Source of the DNA: Ignelater luminosus
Taxonomy: Eukaryota > Arthropoda > Insecta > Coleoptera > Elateridae
Length of the DNA stretch: 64,000 nucleotides
Direction: 5' to 3'
Assembly (NCBI GenBank): GCA_011009095.1
Contig: VTPC01090579.1
Coordinates: 153,504 to 217,503, forward strand
In this document: positions 11,800 to 23,180 of the stretch, in pieces
Numbering within the stretch: the stretch's first letter is position 1
Layout of the letters: each line of letters begins with the position of its first letter
Made by a program: the position numbers and the translations under genes
The notes under the pieces: generated by a model
What the model was told of the DNA's origin: nothing
The model's database searches: none
Seen by the model: the letters and a program-made list of their open reading frames with translations, nothing else

Positions 11800-12689
11800 C
11801 GAGGTATGTGAGAAAAGTAATGAGACTGATTTCATACTAACCAAAGTTTTTATTTTTTTCAAACAACAATGTTATCCCCTTCAAAGTAGTTCCTTTGGGC
11901 AGCTATACACCGGCGGAGTCGTTGTTCCCACTCTTGGTAGCAGCGCTGGAAGTCTTCAATTGGAATGGCTTTTAACTGGTCGGTCACAGTCTTTTGAATG
12001 TTTTCCAGAGTTCCAAAATGACGTCCTTTTAGGACATGTTTCAATTTCGGGAAAAGGAAAAAGTCACAAGGACTCAAATCAGGTGAATAGGGGGGATGAG
12101 GAACAACAGTAATGCGTTTTGAGGTCAAAAATTCACTGATGGAAATTGCTGTGTGACACGGAGCATTGTCATGATGTCTGTCAAAATTTGATGCACGGTG
12201 AAAGTGTTTAAATTTAACTGTTCACTCATCATCCTTATTATTAAACGACGGTCTGATCTCACAAGAGCCCTCACACGTTCAACGTTTTCGTCAGTTTTTG
12301 AAGTTGAAGGTCTTCCTGAGCGAAGTTCATCTTCAACGTGTTCTCGGCCATCCAAAAATGATTTGTGCCAGCGGAAAACTTGTGCTCTTGATAAGCACTG
12401 TTCTCCATAGACCTGTTTCAACTTTTCAAAAGTCACACTCGCGGATTCACCAAGTTTAACATAAAACTTTATTGCACAACGTTGCTCTAAATTCCGATGC
12501 TCCATTTCTGTAACACACAACAAAAACACAACTTCACTGATGGCGCTGTCAAAAATAATGTGTTAGATGTACGGAGTTGTAACTCGGACTGGAAGCGATT
12601 AACAAACCGGGTTAGCACAGGCCGGTAGACACAACGTTGCCAGATCTCCCGCAGTGTTGCCAGTCTCATTACTTTTCTCACACACCTCG
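11800..12689 (-). mobile_element. mariner-family transposon, internally deleted, 890 bp
   Basis: The terminal inverted repeats (11800-11829 and 12661-12689) start CGAGGTATGTGAGAAAAGTA and CGAGGTGTGTGAGAAAAGTA, differ at about one site, and are flanked by TA on both sides. The minus strand encodes a mariner transposase in two pieces. The N-terminal half starts MEHRNLEQRC at about 12505 and contains the helix-turn-helix/linker motif VFRWHKSF...GRPSTS. The C-terminal part carries HDNAPCH, then PHPPYSPDLSPCDFF and FPKLK. About 100 or more residues in between, including the first catalytic Asp region, are missing after TVHQILT, and the join is out of frame. The near-identical ends indicate a fairly young copy that moved using another element's transposase. 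Confidence 0.93.
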
Positions 12690-12691
12690 TA

Positions 12692-13479
12692 GTCTAGAAT
12701 TTATTTGCATTCCTTAATTTAGAATATATTAACGAAGCATATACAAATAAGAAACATTCATAGTCTTGGACTGTTCTTATTCCGTCTTTGTTTACTAAAA
12801 TTCTATATTCGAATATAGATTTTCCTTTTAAGCAATTGTGACAACGTCCAGACGTCATTCATTTAAGTTTTTTTTCCTTAAGTAATGTTTATTATATTGT
12901 TATCACGTTAAGAATGGGTCTGTTGGTTTTACTTTTATGGAAAACTCAATTATAGTGAAAGTAATGAAATTATATAATATAATGATTCATTACTAATAAT
13001 AACTAAACATAGATAAAACAGTTACAAAACAATACCTATACTTAAAATGATTAAAGTAGCAACCAATAATAAATAGTACAGTACAAGCAAACTACTCAAA
13101 AAAAAAGGGATCAGCATATACCAAAACACATTCCTTATTTATTTGGGAAGACATTTTGGATGTTCATTCTGAATTTTCTTAAATGTTCAGTTAAGAATAT
13201 CAAGCTTAAAAGGTAAGAATTTACATAACTAAGCAGTTTAAACAATCTTATATATAATTCACTTTTGTAGAAAATGAGCAAGACAGGGTCTACTGCAGAA
13301 ACTCCACGTTGTCAATATAATATCCATTTACCAAAAAGGCTGTGATTAAAAAAGAAAATCAAAGCATTGAATAAAAAAATTCGTTGCAAAAATCAAAAAA
13401 ATACTCAATGAAAGAATTACGGGTTGCTATTTATGTATCCGGAATAATCAATAAGACTAAATGTTCATCACTGAAAATG
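12692..13479. other. No supported gene
   Basis: AT-rich DNA between two mariner-type elements. No ORF or repeat that I can name. Confidence 0.4.
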
Positions 13480-13842
13480 GATTTATTGTTTTTCAAAATA
13501 TTTTACGCGATGATGGATACATTTTTACATACGTGTGAATCCATTTTTGTGGCACTTTTGCCATTCCTATTGAGGTATCTTCAAAACATGCATTTTGATC
13601 GCATCAACAGCTTCTGGCGGCTAAAATCTTTGACCACGTAGTTTATCCTTTACGAAAAGGAACAAAAAGAAATCATTTGGTGCCAAATTAGAACTGTAAG
13701 GCGAATGACCCATGAATTCAATGTTTTGACCAGTCAAATATTGAGATGTTTGGGCTGATGTCTGAGAGCTCGTATTGACGTGGTGAAGGATGATCTTGCG
13801 TCGCTGGTCGGTTTTTCTTATTTCCCCAAAGACTCCTGGCAA
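13480..13842 (-). pseudogene. mariner transposase relic, C-terminal part
   Basis: The minus-strand frame from 13842 contains RRKIILHHVNTSSQTSAQTS and then GHSPYSSNLAPNDFFLF and KDKLRG. This is the C-terminal catalytic block of a mariner transposase. The usual HHDNA Asp is Val here, and the frame breaks near 13630; later pieces such as KMHVLKIPQ and YFEKQ follow in other frames. It is a different mariner lineage from 11800-12689 and inactive. Confidence 0.8.
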
Positions 13843-13899
13843 ACCAATTCCGGATACATAAATAGCAATCCTCGTAATACAAAAATTACATAAAAGCGG

Positions 13900-15484
13900 T
13901 CATAGTAGTGAAAACTTGCAAATGGTGCTACAGAAGTATTTTTCTGGCTTTCCATTAGACTTCTTATTGCGTCAGAAAGGGAATACAACAGTGAGTAAAT
14001 CTCATAGATCGTATACAAAAACAATGAAAACATTTGCACGAATACTATATTTTTATTTGCCCAAGGCTTATAGGTTTATCCGTGATCATTTTGTTCTGCC
14101 AAGCCCAAAGACATTGCGGAATTGGTTATGAAAATCAAACTGTAATTCTGGCTTTCTGCAGGAAGTGTTTGAATTTTTGCAAAAATAAAGTCAAAGTAAA
14201 GGAGCATTAAAAAATTTAGTCTTTGGTCTTTGACTCAATGTCAATGAGAAAAAAATAAGTTATGACACAAAAGAAGACAGATAGTCAGGATATACAAATT
14301 TTGGTGGCATCATAGATAGCAATTCTCAATCCCCTGCATCAGAAGCATTAATGTTACAAATAGTTTTATACAAAAACAACTTAAGCGCCCAGTTGCTTAC
14401 TTTCTCGTTAATAAAATAAATGAAAATCTATTAATTTAGAAACTGGATCCCTTAAGTGGTCATACTTGCAAAAATTAAATTCTCTTCAAGAAAAGAAAGA
14501 TTTTAAACTTGCAGATTCACTAGCATCTATGCACATTGCTTTTAGAAACAAAATTCTGAATGTACGGTTGGCTTCTCAACACTGAGCAGGAGTGTAGCAG
14601 ATGTTCTTAATTATTTAATTGCGGTGAACAGAGAATTTACTGGTGCTGAAGCTGCTATTAAATTTATTAGGATAATTGACAGAATATTCAGTGCTTTAAA
14701 CTCGAGAAAGCTCCCGTGAAAAGGTTTTCGAGCACCTACTAGATCACAGACCTTGACGTATTTGAAGACGTATTTAGAAGTGCAGAAAGATACTTAAGGG
14801 AATTACAAATTGATAGTGTTCCAATTCCGTGTCATGCCAAAAAGACATTTGTGTTGTAACTTTAAATCTAGGGAAAGATTTATTTAATATGGAGAATTTT
14901 TTGCATTATTTCTTAACATGCAAATGTTCACAGGATAATCTAGAATTATTCTTTTGCTGCGTAAGAAGTCAGATGGAGTAATAATAATCCAAATAAGTAG
15001 GCATGCAGTTAAAATGGGCACTGCGTCAATTATTACTTAAGAACAGCGTAAAACCCCAGAATGCTGACGTTTAGGATGTTGGCTTTAAATCAGCACCATC
15101 ATTTGAACTTCGCTCAGAAACTAGAAAAATGAATGAATCGGATCAGGAGTCTCGAGATGAAAATGGTTGTGAACACCTTTTCAGTTTGATCGGCTCAATT
15201 ACAGTCTCTGACTTTTACAAAATGTGTTATATTGAATTGCAGGATATGTGATTAAAAAAATTATTAAATTTCTGACTTGTACATACTGCTTCGACATTCT
15301 GTTATATAAAAAGAAAGAAGGAGACCACAACTATTCAAGAGACAACCCAACCTACCAAACCGTCGTAAGATTTATTTCACAAGGAGATGTAATATATGCC
15401 TCAGGCATTGTAGTTAAAGTCATTATGTTTGTCGAAAAACACTTTCGTGTAATCTCAGCAGAGGGTTACCTTCCTATACATTAA
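13900..15484 (+). pseudogene. P-element (THAP9-like) transposase relic
   Basis: Several plus-strand pieces line up in order with P-element/THAP9 transposases. About 13914-14131 contains YTKTMKTFARILYFYLPKAY and LPSPKTLRNWL. About 14460-14700 carries SLKWSYLQKLNSLQEKKDFK, then FRNKILNVRLASQ, then EFTGAEAAIKFIRIIDRIF. About 14780-14960 carries FRSAEKYLRELQID and SQDNLELFF. About 15241-15484 carries GYVIKKIIKFLTCTYC and ends in VEKHFRVISAEGYLPIH. Many stops and frameshifts separate them; one is a 5-bp insertion (AATTG) just before GYV at about 15235. The THAP zinc finger is not visible. It lies 155 bp from the 3' end of P450 gene C. The family call rests on the ordered set of motifs. Confidence 0.8.
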
Positions 15485-15638
15485 ATTATAACAGAACATT
15501 TATGTTTTATTATTATTATTATTAAGTTTCTATTTTCATTTTTTAAAACGTATTTCATCCCTTACTCATTTTTGGTTTTAGTAAGATACTAATTATAAAA
15601 ATAACTTTTTTTACCTAATAAAACTATTACATTAAAAA

Positions 15639-17328
15639 CTAATCACTAATCTTCTCTACATTTAACCATACACCTCCAAGTGGGGCCATAATAACGCTTT
15701 TAGGGTCCAGAACCATAGGATATCGAGTTTTTGAATTTAAAGAGAATTTATAATTTCCTATCAAAACTGCTAATGCAACCTTGGTTTGCATTAATCCAAA
15801 TCGCATGCCTGAAAAGTAAAATTAAATATTAATAATCATTAAACTAAAAATAATTAGTGACTTACCAATACAAGAACGTGGGCCTTCACCAAAAGGCAAC
15901 CAAGCGTAAGGATGACGCTTTGCTTTATTTTCAGGACTGAATCGTTCTGGATCAAACTTTTCTGGTTCCGGATAGTATACCGGATCATGCTGTATTCCTA
16001 AGATGGGTATCAATACTTGCACATCTTTATCTATTACCACATCTGAATTTGGTATCTTGTATGGTTGAGTACAACTTCTAGTAAGTGCTGGAACTGGTGG
16101 ATATTTCCGTAGAGTTTCTGTAAAACTTAAAAAATTAAATAGTTGAAGGTAAAAATAGTAGCTGTCGAATATTACCGTTCACACACCAATCCATGTAAGT
16201 CATTTCCATAATTGAATTATACGTAAGTTTACCATCGTGCTTTTCTAAGACCGTTTTGATTTCTAGTCGCAATCTCTCTTGAATTTCAGGATTAGTAACT
16301 AATTCGTAAAAACAAAATGTTAACGTTGTCGATGAAGTTTCAAAACCCGCTATGAAGAAAACAAATGCCTGAGCTGCCATTTGTTCTAGCGTAAGTGTAT
16401 CTCCTAGTCCCTTTGCGTGTACTTCAGATTTTAGTTGACCTGTACTTTCTTCGTCATTTAACTTAACATTATTTTTTAACTGAATTAAAAGGTGCATAAA
16501 ATCATTTCTGATAATATTGTTTCTCTCCCTATAATCTACAGTGTCTTTAACAACTCCTATAAAAAATTCAGTTATACTTGGGTTAAAGATAGGTATCTTC
16601 AAGAAATCCAAAACTTGTGGTGCAGTTTGAAATAAAACTCTCTTTAGTGAATCAATAAAACTTATTTCAAATACCTTCTTTCCATATCTCCTGAATTCCG
16701 AATTGGGATTTTTCAAACTATTACACTCTATACCGAAAGCGCACGTTCCTATTATATCAGTTGTAAATCTTCCAACAACTTCTTTAACCTCCATAGGCTC
16801 TTCACGTTCGCTAAGCGCATCCATAAAATTTACTAAATTATCAGAACAGTCAATTAAAGTTTGAAACATCATCTTCATTTTTCCAGATGTAAAAGTTGGC
16901 GTTAATTTCACTCTTAAATTCTTCCATCTCTGGCCTCTTAACGCAAATAAATGTCCTGTCAATGGATCCTTCTCTTCATTGGAATAAGAAATATGGTCGG
17001 TAAAGTGGGAAAAATCTCTGGTTATGATGTTTTTTACCAATTCCAAATCAAAAACTAGTAATGTAGGTTTTATGAAGAAATGATAACCACAATAGGGCAA
17101 ACCTTTCGGTTTTTTTTCCAGATAAATATCTTTGAACTCCTCTCCAAATGATAATTTTCGTAAAAATACTCTTGATGCGTTTCCGAAAGGTAGCGACACG
17201 GTAGGCGTTATTACACCCCTACGATTCCAATAACTATAAGTCCATTTCAAATAAAATATTGCTCCTAATAAGATTGTAACAAATAAGATTATTAAATCTT
17301 TATACCAATCTTCACTTAACAATGCCAT
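15639..17328 (-). CDS. Cytochrome P450, CYP6-family, intact (gene C, 524 aa)
   Basis: Three exons: 17328-16176, 16117-15866 and 15808-15639 (1153 + 252 + 170 bp = 525 codons with TAG). Both introns are short (58 and 57 bp), GT-AG and in phase 1. I take the ATG at 17328; the codon before it is GTG and is not needed. The protein has an N-terminal membrane anchor (about 12-28), hinge SLPFGNAS, WxxxR (W135/R139), I-helix AGFETSSTT (327-335), ETLR (385-388, at the intron 1 junction), FDPERF and heme loop PFGEGPRSCIG (459-469, Cys467 as heme ligand). The C-terminus is MRFGLMQTKVAL...GGVWLNVEKISD. Length and motifs fit microsomal CYP6 enzymes, which oxidise plant toxins and insecticides with electrons from NADPH-P450 reductase; the substrate is unknown. 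A possible TATA box (17358-17364) and a MITE at 17483-17635 lie in its upstream region. All parts are in frame, so it is probably functional. Confidence 0.95.
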
Positions 17329-17482
17329 CACTATTGTTTGTATTTTTACTATAAATATTTTATACCAGCACAGGGAGATGTTGCTAACGTTTATTGTGTT
17401 ACACTTTAATGCGCGACAATGAGTTATTTAATAGCTGCGCGTGCATTAAAAGTGTATGCGAGCTGTGACCTTGACTACAGAG
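17329..17482 (-). promoter_or_regulatory. Proximal promoter region of P450 gene C
   Basis: TATAAAA on the minus strand at 17358-17364 lies about 30 bp above the ATG, which would leave a very short 5' UTR, so the real start site may differ. Sequence from about 17420 is shared with the gene-less copy starting at about 34155 (AGCTGCGC... followed by CAAGGGxAGTxTAGGTTAT). Confidence 0.35.
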
Positions 17483-17635
17483 AAACCAAAAACTGCTTGA
17501 AAGATTCTTAATATTCACGTTTTATACATATGTACATATTTCACGTAATCTTAGAGATGTTAACGTTTCATCTGCAGTACAAGTAAAATTGTATAAAATA
17601 TGAATATTAAGGATCCTTCAAGCAGTTTTTGGTTT
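17483..17635. mobile_element. Long-TIR MITE in the upstream region of gene C, 153 bp
   Basis: The left arm (17483-17527) starts AAACCAAAAACTGCTTGAA, and the right arm (17591-17635) is its inverted copy. The arms match over about 45 bp with roughly four differences, so the element forms a strong hairpin. The paralogous segment at about 34160-34185 lacks it and reads straight through, so this is an insertion after the duplication. The extra DNA relative to that copy starts about 30 bp further left, so the exact insertion edge and target duplication are unclear. Confidence 0.85.
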
Positions 17636-17639
17636 ATGT

Positions 17640-20482
17640 GTAAAATTAATTTTACAAGGGCAGTATAGGTTATCTTTTGGTTCGAAGTACGATTTGTAAA
17701 CAACATAATCATCAAGCAAGATAAAAGCATGTTTTTATAAACATACTCATACCCTGATAATTTTTAAATGAATTATTTCGAAATTCTTAATGTACAAATA
17801 AGGTATTTATTTTAGCGATATGTGAAACGATGATATATGTTCTAAAAGTAATAAGGTTTCCTTGTGGAGGAAAGTTGTACAGAAAGATTACCATTACCTT
17901 GTGAAATTATTTTCAAGTATATGAGCGTTCCATTCAAAACTTAATACATCGACCTTTGTTATGCTTGGTGAATTGATGACTGGAACAATAAGTACCATGA
18001 GGAGCAATTGCATATAAGGTGTCTTAGAAAAGAAAATTTAGTCTGATACATCCGTTTATCTCTAGCATAATGTTATTATTATAATAGCATATCTACGTGA
18101 GATTTTGTAATTTCTTATTATACTTTAACATACGGCGAATATATTAGATGTTATTATTCTTTCTTTAGCAAACCAAAGTAACTGAGAAAGTTAAGAAAGA
18201 AAATTAATATACTTTTAGAACAATCTGTATAATTTTAGTTTGAATGGTTCGTGTTAGAATGATTCTTAGTCAACGACTACTATTTCTTTCATTTTAGATT
18301 ATCAGAGTTACCTACTAATAGTACTACTAGACTCGGTTATATTATTTTTATGATTTACATTTGCTATAACACATATTAACTCTTTGCTTGCCAGTGATAT
18401 GTTAAACAGATAAGTAGATAAAAAAAATATTGATTATTCTGAAGTCTTATCAATACTAAACAATACCTTAAAGTGGAGAACCAAATCTAATCTTTAGGTA
18501 GGGTGGTGGCACCAGTAATGGACACTCTTAAGCAAATTTTATGTTTGAACGTCTTTAAGTAACATTTTATTTAATGTAAATAAATCTGTAAGTAGTGCAT
18601 TTAAAAGATTCTTGTATGTGGATTATGACTAGCACACCCAGAATATTTTAATAATATGACAATTAAAATTCTTACCGAGGAGTTTTTGAAAATTTTGCGA
18701 ATGAACTAATAATGGATACAGGAATGTGGGTAATGGACATATTAAGAGTTAGTAATGGACTCTCTACTCAAAAATCTTTTTAATTATATTTTTCCATGTC
18801 AGATACACTATAATGATCCCTATTATTTTTTGGTTGTGGTTTTTGAATAATACAAATAATAGAATCTTTAAAATAATAAAGCCCGTCTTTCTTTAATGAC
18901 CATTTCTAAGAATTAATACCAGCATTAACCATAGTACGGACTTCGGCTCGTGTTTCAGAATTATTCCTGCAAAAAGTTAAGAAGTTTGTTGCTATTCTTT
19001 CAATGTTATGTGTTGATTTTTTTCCTAAATTTTATATCTTCATATTTGACAATGACATATTGTCCAGTTATCAAAGTCAGATTTTCTGGTTCACTAAGGT
19101 CAAAATCTTCATCGTCATAAGTAACATCCATGTCTGATTCAGAGCTACTTTCTTGGCCAGCAGCGGTAGTATTTATGAGGGTTGTTTTCTTATTAATTTT
19201 TCTTTCATAGAATCGTCTGTATTTTCCACTTGAAACTACAGCAGGAAACATTTTCTTTCTGTGCTTTGGCGTTTTCATTGTTTCATCTGATGTTTTAGGA
19301 AATACAAGACACTTCTTAAATGGGGTAGGGACTTTGAAACCTTCATTTTCTTTTTCTCCGTAATCACAAGTACTTCTTTGAGTAGGAGTATTCCATTCCG
19401 TACTTCTTGATGGACCTGCGACTGGAGAATTTATATATATTGGTGAATGCTTTATATTTTTCGGGGGAGGTTTTGTTCTTATCTATTTCTCTTGTTAAAT
19501 TTGCTTCAGATTTTGCTACCTGATTTTGAAGACTTTCAGTGTCCGTTTTAATTGCTGCCTGGACATTGTACAGTTTTAGACAACTTACATCTCCAGACTA
19601 AATATGTTTTTTAAAATTCTTCAAGGTCTCTTTTCTCAGTTTTGTTTTCTAATTGGTCTAGTAGCCGTTTTAAAGTTTTTTGCTCATTGCAGTTTGAATC
19701 GGTATTCTTCTAGATAGTTTCCGCAAAAGTCTTCCTGTTGGGTATACATTTTGAGTAATCTACATTGTTTTTGTTAAACGGGTACAGTCCACTTTTTTTA
19801 AAACCATTTCTTATAGTTTTTTCGGAAGGATATTTATCAAAAACAAATTTTAGAATTGTGCCAAAGGTAAAACGAGCCACATCTTTTGGAAAGTTTTCAA
19901 ATTTCCAATTTCTTACTTCTAATGCCCAACCAGCTTTAAGCGGTCTAAACATAGTCACATCTGCTGGTTACACTATGTGGGTGGTGTTTGGTAATAATGA
20001 TATTTAAATAACACCATTTTCGTCGCATAACTGGCTTACCTCCTTGCTTAAATGTGACCGATGGCCATCAACAAATAAAATGACTAGTTTTTGGGTATTG
20101 TTGGAGTTTAGATATAGAAGGAAATGATTGGAGATATATTTGTAAAACACAGCAGACGTCATCCAGCCCGAATCGGATTTGCCAAGAGCCCAGTGCTCTG
20201 AAACCGACTCGGCTATAACCTGAGGAACTCTCTTATAAGGAAAAATTAACAGACCTAGGACTTTTCCGCTCTTTGCGCATAATCAGAACCCTACCTCGTT
20301 TGAATATTCGGCTTTCATCTTTCAATATACTTTCATAATTTTCTGCTTGTAAAAAACCCGAAATTTCATCAAACCAAGCTTCAATTCTGTTCTGCGTTAC
20401 AGTAGCCCTGGCCTTACTTACTGACTCAGCATATGTTTGTTTAATCTTGGGGTGTTGTCTTAAAAATCGTTGAAACCAGGAA
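17640..20482. repeat. Segmental duplication, copy 1 (partner 34155-37285)
   Basis: This is a direct copy of 34155-37285, shared through P450-type upstream sequence (AAGCAAGATAAAAGCATG, CGTTTATCTCTAGCATAATG), about 0.7 kb of other flank, and the pogo-like transposon inside. Each copy has its own later indels: copy 2 lacks about 130 bp around 17780-17900 and has a 430 bp insertion at about 34969. The transposon therefore inserted before the duplication. Confidence 0.8.
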
Positions 20483-20915
20483 TTCTAATTTTTCAGGGTT
20501 ACTTTTTTTTCAAATTATACAGGTAATCATTACTAAAATTAGGGATATCAAAAATGGGCACCCTTTATGATCAAGACTAGCTCTCATGATATTATGGTGT
20601 ATTAGTAGTGTTTACCCTCCAATAGGTATGAGTTTTCTTATTACTAAAACTTACCTGATTTGTACAAAAACAACGAAATAATTTAAAAATCACTAGAAGT
20701 TTCGCAAACTAGCAGATTAACTTTTTACTGGCCGCCTCATTGGATTTAATTTAAGATTTGACAGAAGAGTGAAGTCAGTTGCTTAGATTTAATGAATATG
20801 GTGCCAAATGATGTACTGGATATTTGATGTACCCAGAATGGCTGGATAAATAATATTTTATTTATTTCTGCCATTTTTCCTAAAAAAGCGTTTATTACTG
20901 GATCGGTTACCCCCA
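18501..20915 (-). mobile_element. pogo/Tigger-like DNA transposon, copy 1, transposase broken
   Basis: Read on the minus strand from about 20480 to 18780. Catalytic core pieces: LVILFVDGHRSHL (about 20090) and PADVTMFRPLKAGWALEVRN at 19958. Then KTIRNGFKKSGLYPFNKNNV at about 19800, which is typical of pogo/jerky-type DDE_1 transposases. Then an acidic stretch (SSSESDMDV) and a C-terminal block with ITGQYVIVKYED (about 19060) ending near NNRDHYSVSDMEKYN (about 18780). Several stops and frameshifts break it. The N-terminal helix-turn-helix half, present in copy 2, is lost at about 20482. The ends may be CACCAGTAATGGACAC at 18510 and its approximate inverse at about 20887-20907, next to TA at 18499. 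The right boundary is approximate. Confidence 0.8.
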
Positions 20916-21540
20916 CTTTTTATATAACCTTCAAATTGCCTTTGGTATTTTTGAATATAATGACAATTATTCAAAAATATCTTCTACTATAAATATCTTA
21001 ACTTCACATACAGCTAGAGGATGTATCAAAAAACCATAGACATAAAGTTACCACAGATCTTTACCCACACAGTTTCGTTTATCTGTGGGGGGGGGGAGGC
21101 TTTAAAGTTTATTTCAAAATTCTGGTTATTTTATATAGTATTTTGTATTTTATAACTCGAAAAGGTTTTGTTCGATTTGAATAAAGTTTGCTAGGTACAT
21201 AGTCCACTGCTAGAATCATTATAGACTGTGTAAAAAAGTATCTCAGTGGCGTAGGTTTACGGATCAGTGTATCCTTTTTCAAGTAAAAAAACGACACCAC
21301 TGACTTCCAGGCATAACTGATATGAAGATTTGATTTTGCAGTTTCCCATAAGCAGTTACCGGCCAGAAAGAATAATCAGCATGTGATTAATTGTGGTCCA
21401 GGCGCCACCAAACAGGTTTATTGGATGCATTGCCTAGGCTTAATTAGTTGGGGGGGGGGTCTCCTTGCTCGGGTGCATAGGCCGCTTTTGACTTACATTA
21501 TTTAGGTTTATCTTAACGTTACATTATAAGTAATAAGAAA
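20916..21540. other. No supported gene
   Basis: AT-rich, with two G homopolymer runs (about 21077-21085 and 21450-21459). No coding signal. Confidence 0.4.
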
Positions 21541-21556
21541 AGATGATAATAAAGGT

Positions 21557-22745
21557 ATTATGTTCAAAAGAAAAGCAAGTAATTGTCGCAATGTATATGA
21601 GATAAACAGAGGTCAACCGAAACAGAATTTAACAGTAATGTTCAGCTTTAGCGTTAGTGGTGATATCACGCCACCTATGGTCGTGTTTCCTAACAAGAAA
21701 AGAAATGAAGAGATACTAGAGTTCACGGAAAGTCCTGCAATAACTGAAGTTTTAGAAAATAGTAACGAAAAAGAGATAATCGAGTCGACAGAATATTTTG
21801 TTACAGCAGAAGTTCTACAAAATGAAAATACAATAAAAAAGATACAGTTGGCAAAAATGTTATAACATGAGATCTAATGGTTGGAACTCGACAAAAGAGA
21901 AGAGAATTAGCAACACAAGCTGATATTAACAAAATTGGAAATTATCAAAATATAGAATATCAGAATTATAAAACTATGGATTAATGCTTGGCATAGAAAA
22001 CATTACTATAGTGTTTGCCGGTAAGACTGAAAAAATTACAGCCGAAGACAATGTAGAAAAATTGAAGACACCTAATAACATATTACCCAGTACGTCTGTA
22101 AATAACAACACCGAAAAATACAGCTAAACTTAGTAACACGAATGATATTTTACAATGGCTAAAATCTCGCTTTAGAAAAGGAAAAAGAAACATTCATATG
22201 TAATCACATCTCAGCACTATATTATACTTAAAATAGAACAAGAAAAAATGGAGAAAACTAGAGCTACAGAAGAAAGTAAGCGTTGCAGAAAAAAAATAAG
22301 ACAGCTATCAATTCAAAGAAATTTAAAACTAACAGTACGAGAAAAATCAAGCAGAAGAAAAAAAAGGATACAAACAAAAAGAATATTTTAACTGTGACAA
22401 GCAATGATGAAGGAAAAAGGCAAATTGTGGAAATAAATAATAACAATGTAGTGCACAATTTTGAAAACGGGAAGATATTGAACCAATAGAAACAAAAACT
22501 CCAAAAAAAAAGAAACGTATTGTCACAAGTTGTTATTATCCCAATAAAGCAAAAAAACTGTAGAAGGTCTTTGGTTTACATGTATCATAAATATAACAAA
22601 TAGCCCTCAAGACGTTAAACGCTGCAAATGTACAAGACAATATCATATTAAATGCTTGCAGAAGCTCCTACTAGCATCTAATATTTCTACTTCTCAGGAT
22701 GTGTTTGAATGTAATACGTATAATTTAGAAATAGAAGATAAATAA
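21557..22745 (+). pseudogene. pogo-like transposase relic with C-terminal zinc finger
   Basis: The frame at 21560-21865 contains NVYEINRGQPKQNLTVMFSF and ITPPMVVFPNKKR, the block between the first and second catalytic Asp of pogo/Tigger DDE_1 transposases. It then jumps directly to the low-complexity acidic tail (TESPAITEVLENSNEKE), so the second and third catalytic residues are deleted. Lysine-rich tail sequence follows to about 22500. A cysteine/histidine cluster follows (about 22610-22740: CKCTRQYHIKCL, then FECNTYNLE) resembling the PHD-like finger seen in the related element at 52.2 kb. Multiple stops; not functional. Confidence 0.75.
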
Positions 22746-22844
22746 AATTTTTGTTTTATACATATATCGTAGGTATACGAGGTATTAAATATTGTTCTGT
22801 TCTTCTATTGAACCAGGACGTGTTTTGTACGACCCCGAAAAATT

Positions 22845-23180
22845 AACGTTTAGGCAGGTATATCAGGAGATACAATTATAGGTCCTCTGTTTCTCGAAGA
22901 AAACTTAAATGAAGATATCTACTTCAACATGCTACACAATACTATCAAACCTCTCATGACACACGAAGTAGAGAATCGACAAAATGCAGTTGACGGAAAC
23001 ATAAATTTAAATGAAAATTTAATTCATTTCATTATGCTGCTGCTGTTTGGCAATGTTTGAGTGACAGATTTCCAGAACGCTGGATTTGAAGGAAAGGTCT
23101 CCTAGAATGGCCATCACGATCTCCGGATCTTACATCCCTGGATGTCTTTCTTTGGGGTCATTTAAAGTCGGTAGTGTTGG
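22845..23180 (+). pseudogene. Tc1/mariner-superfamily DDE transposase relic, C-terminal part
   Basis: Plus-strand pieces in order: SGDTIIGPLFLEENLNEDIY (about 22860), FHYAAAVWQCLSDRFPERWI (about 23025) and LEWPSRSPDLTSLDVFLWGH (about 23108). The last carries the third catalytic Asp region in the form SPDLTPLDFFLWG common in insect elements. Stops and frameshifts intervene. It resembles the element at 43.1-43.9 kb in type. Confidence 0.75.

Noticed and set aside
17329-17331. GTG as start codon of gene C (likewise at 29746-29748 and 41406-41408)
   Set aside because: An ATG follows immediately, other units (A, psiB, psiG) start at that ATG, and GTG starts are not expected in a nuclear insect gene.
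22264-22458. Hydrophobic minus-strand frame
   Set aside because: Antisense of the lysine-rich tail of the pogo-like relic; the hydrophobicity comes from A-rich codons read backwards.
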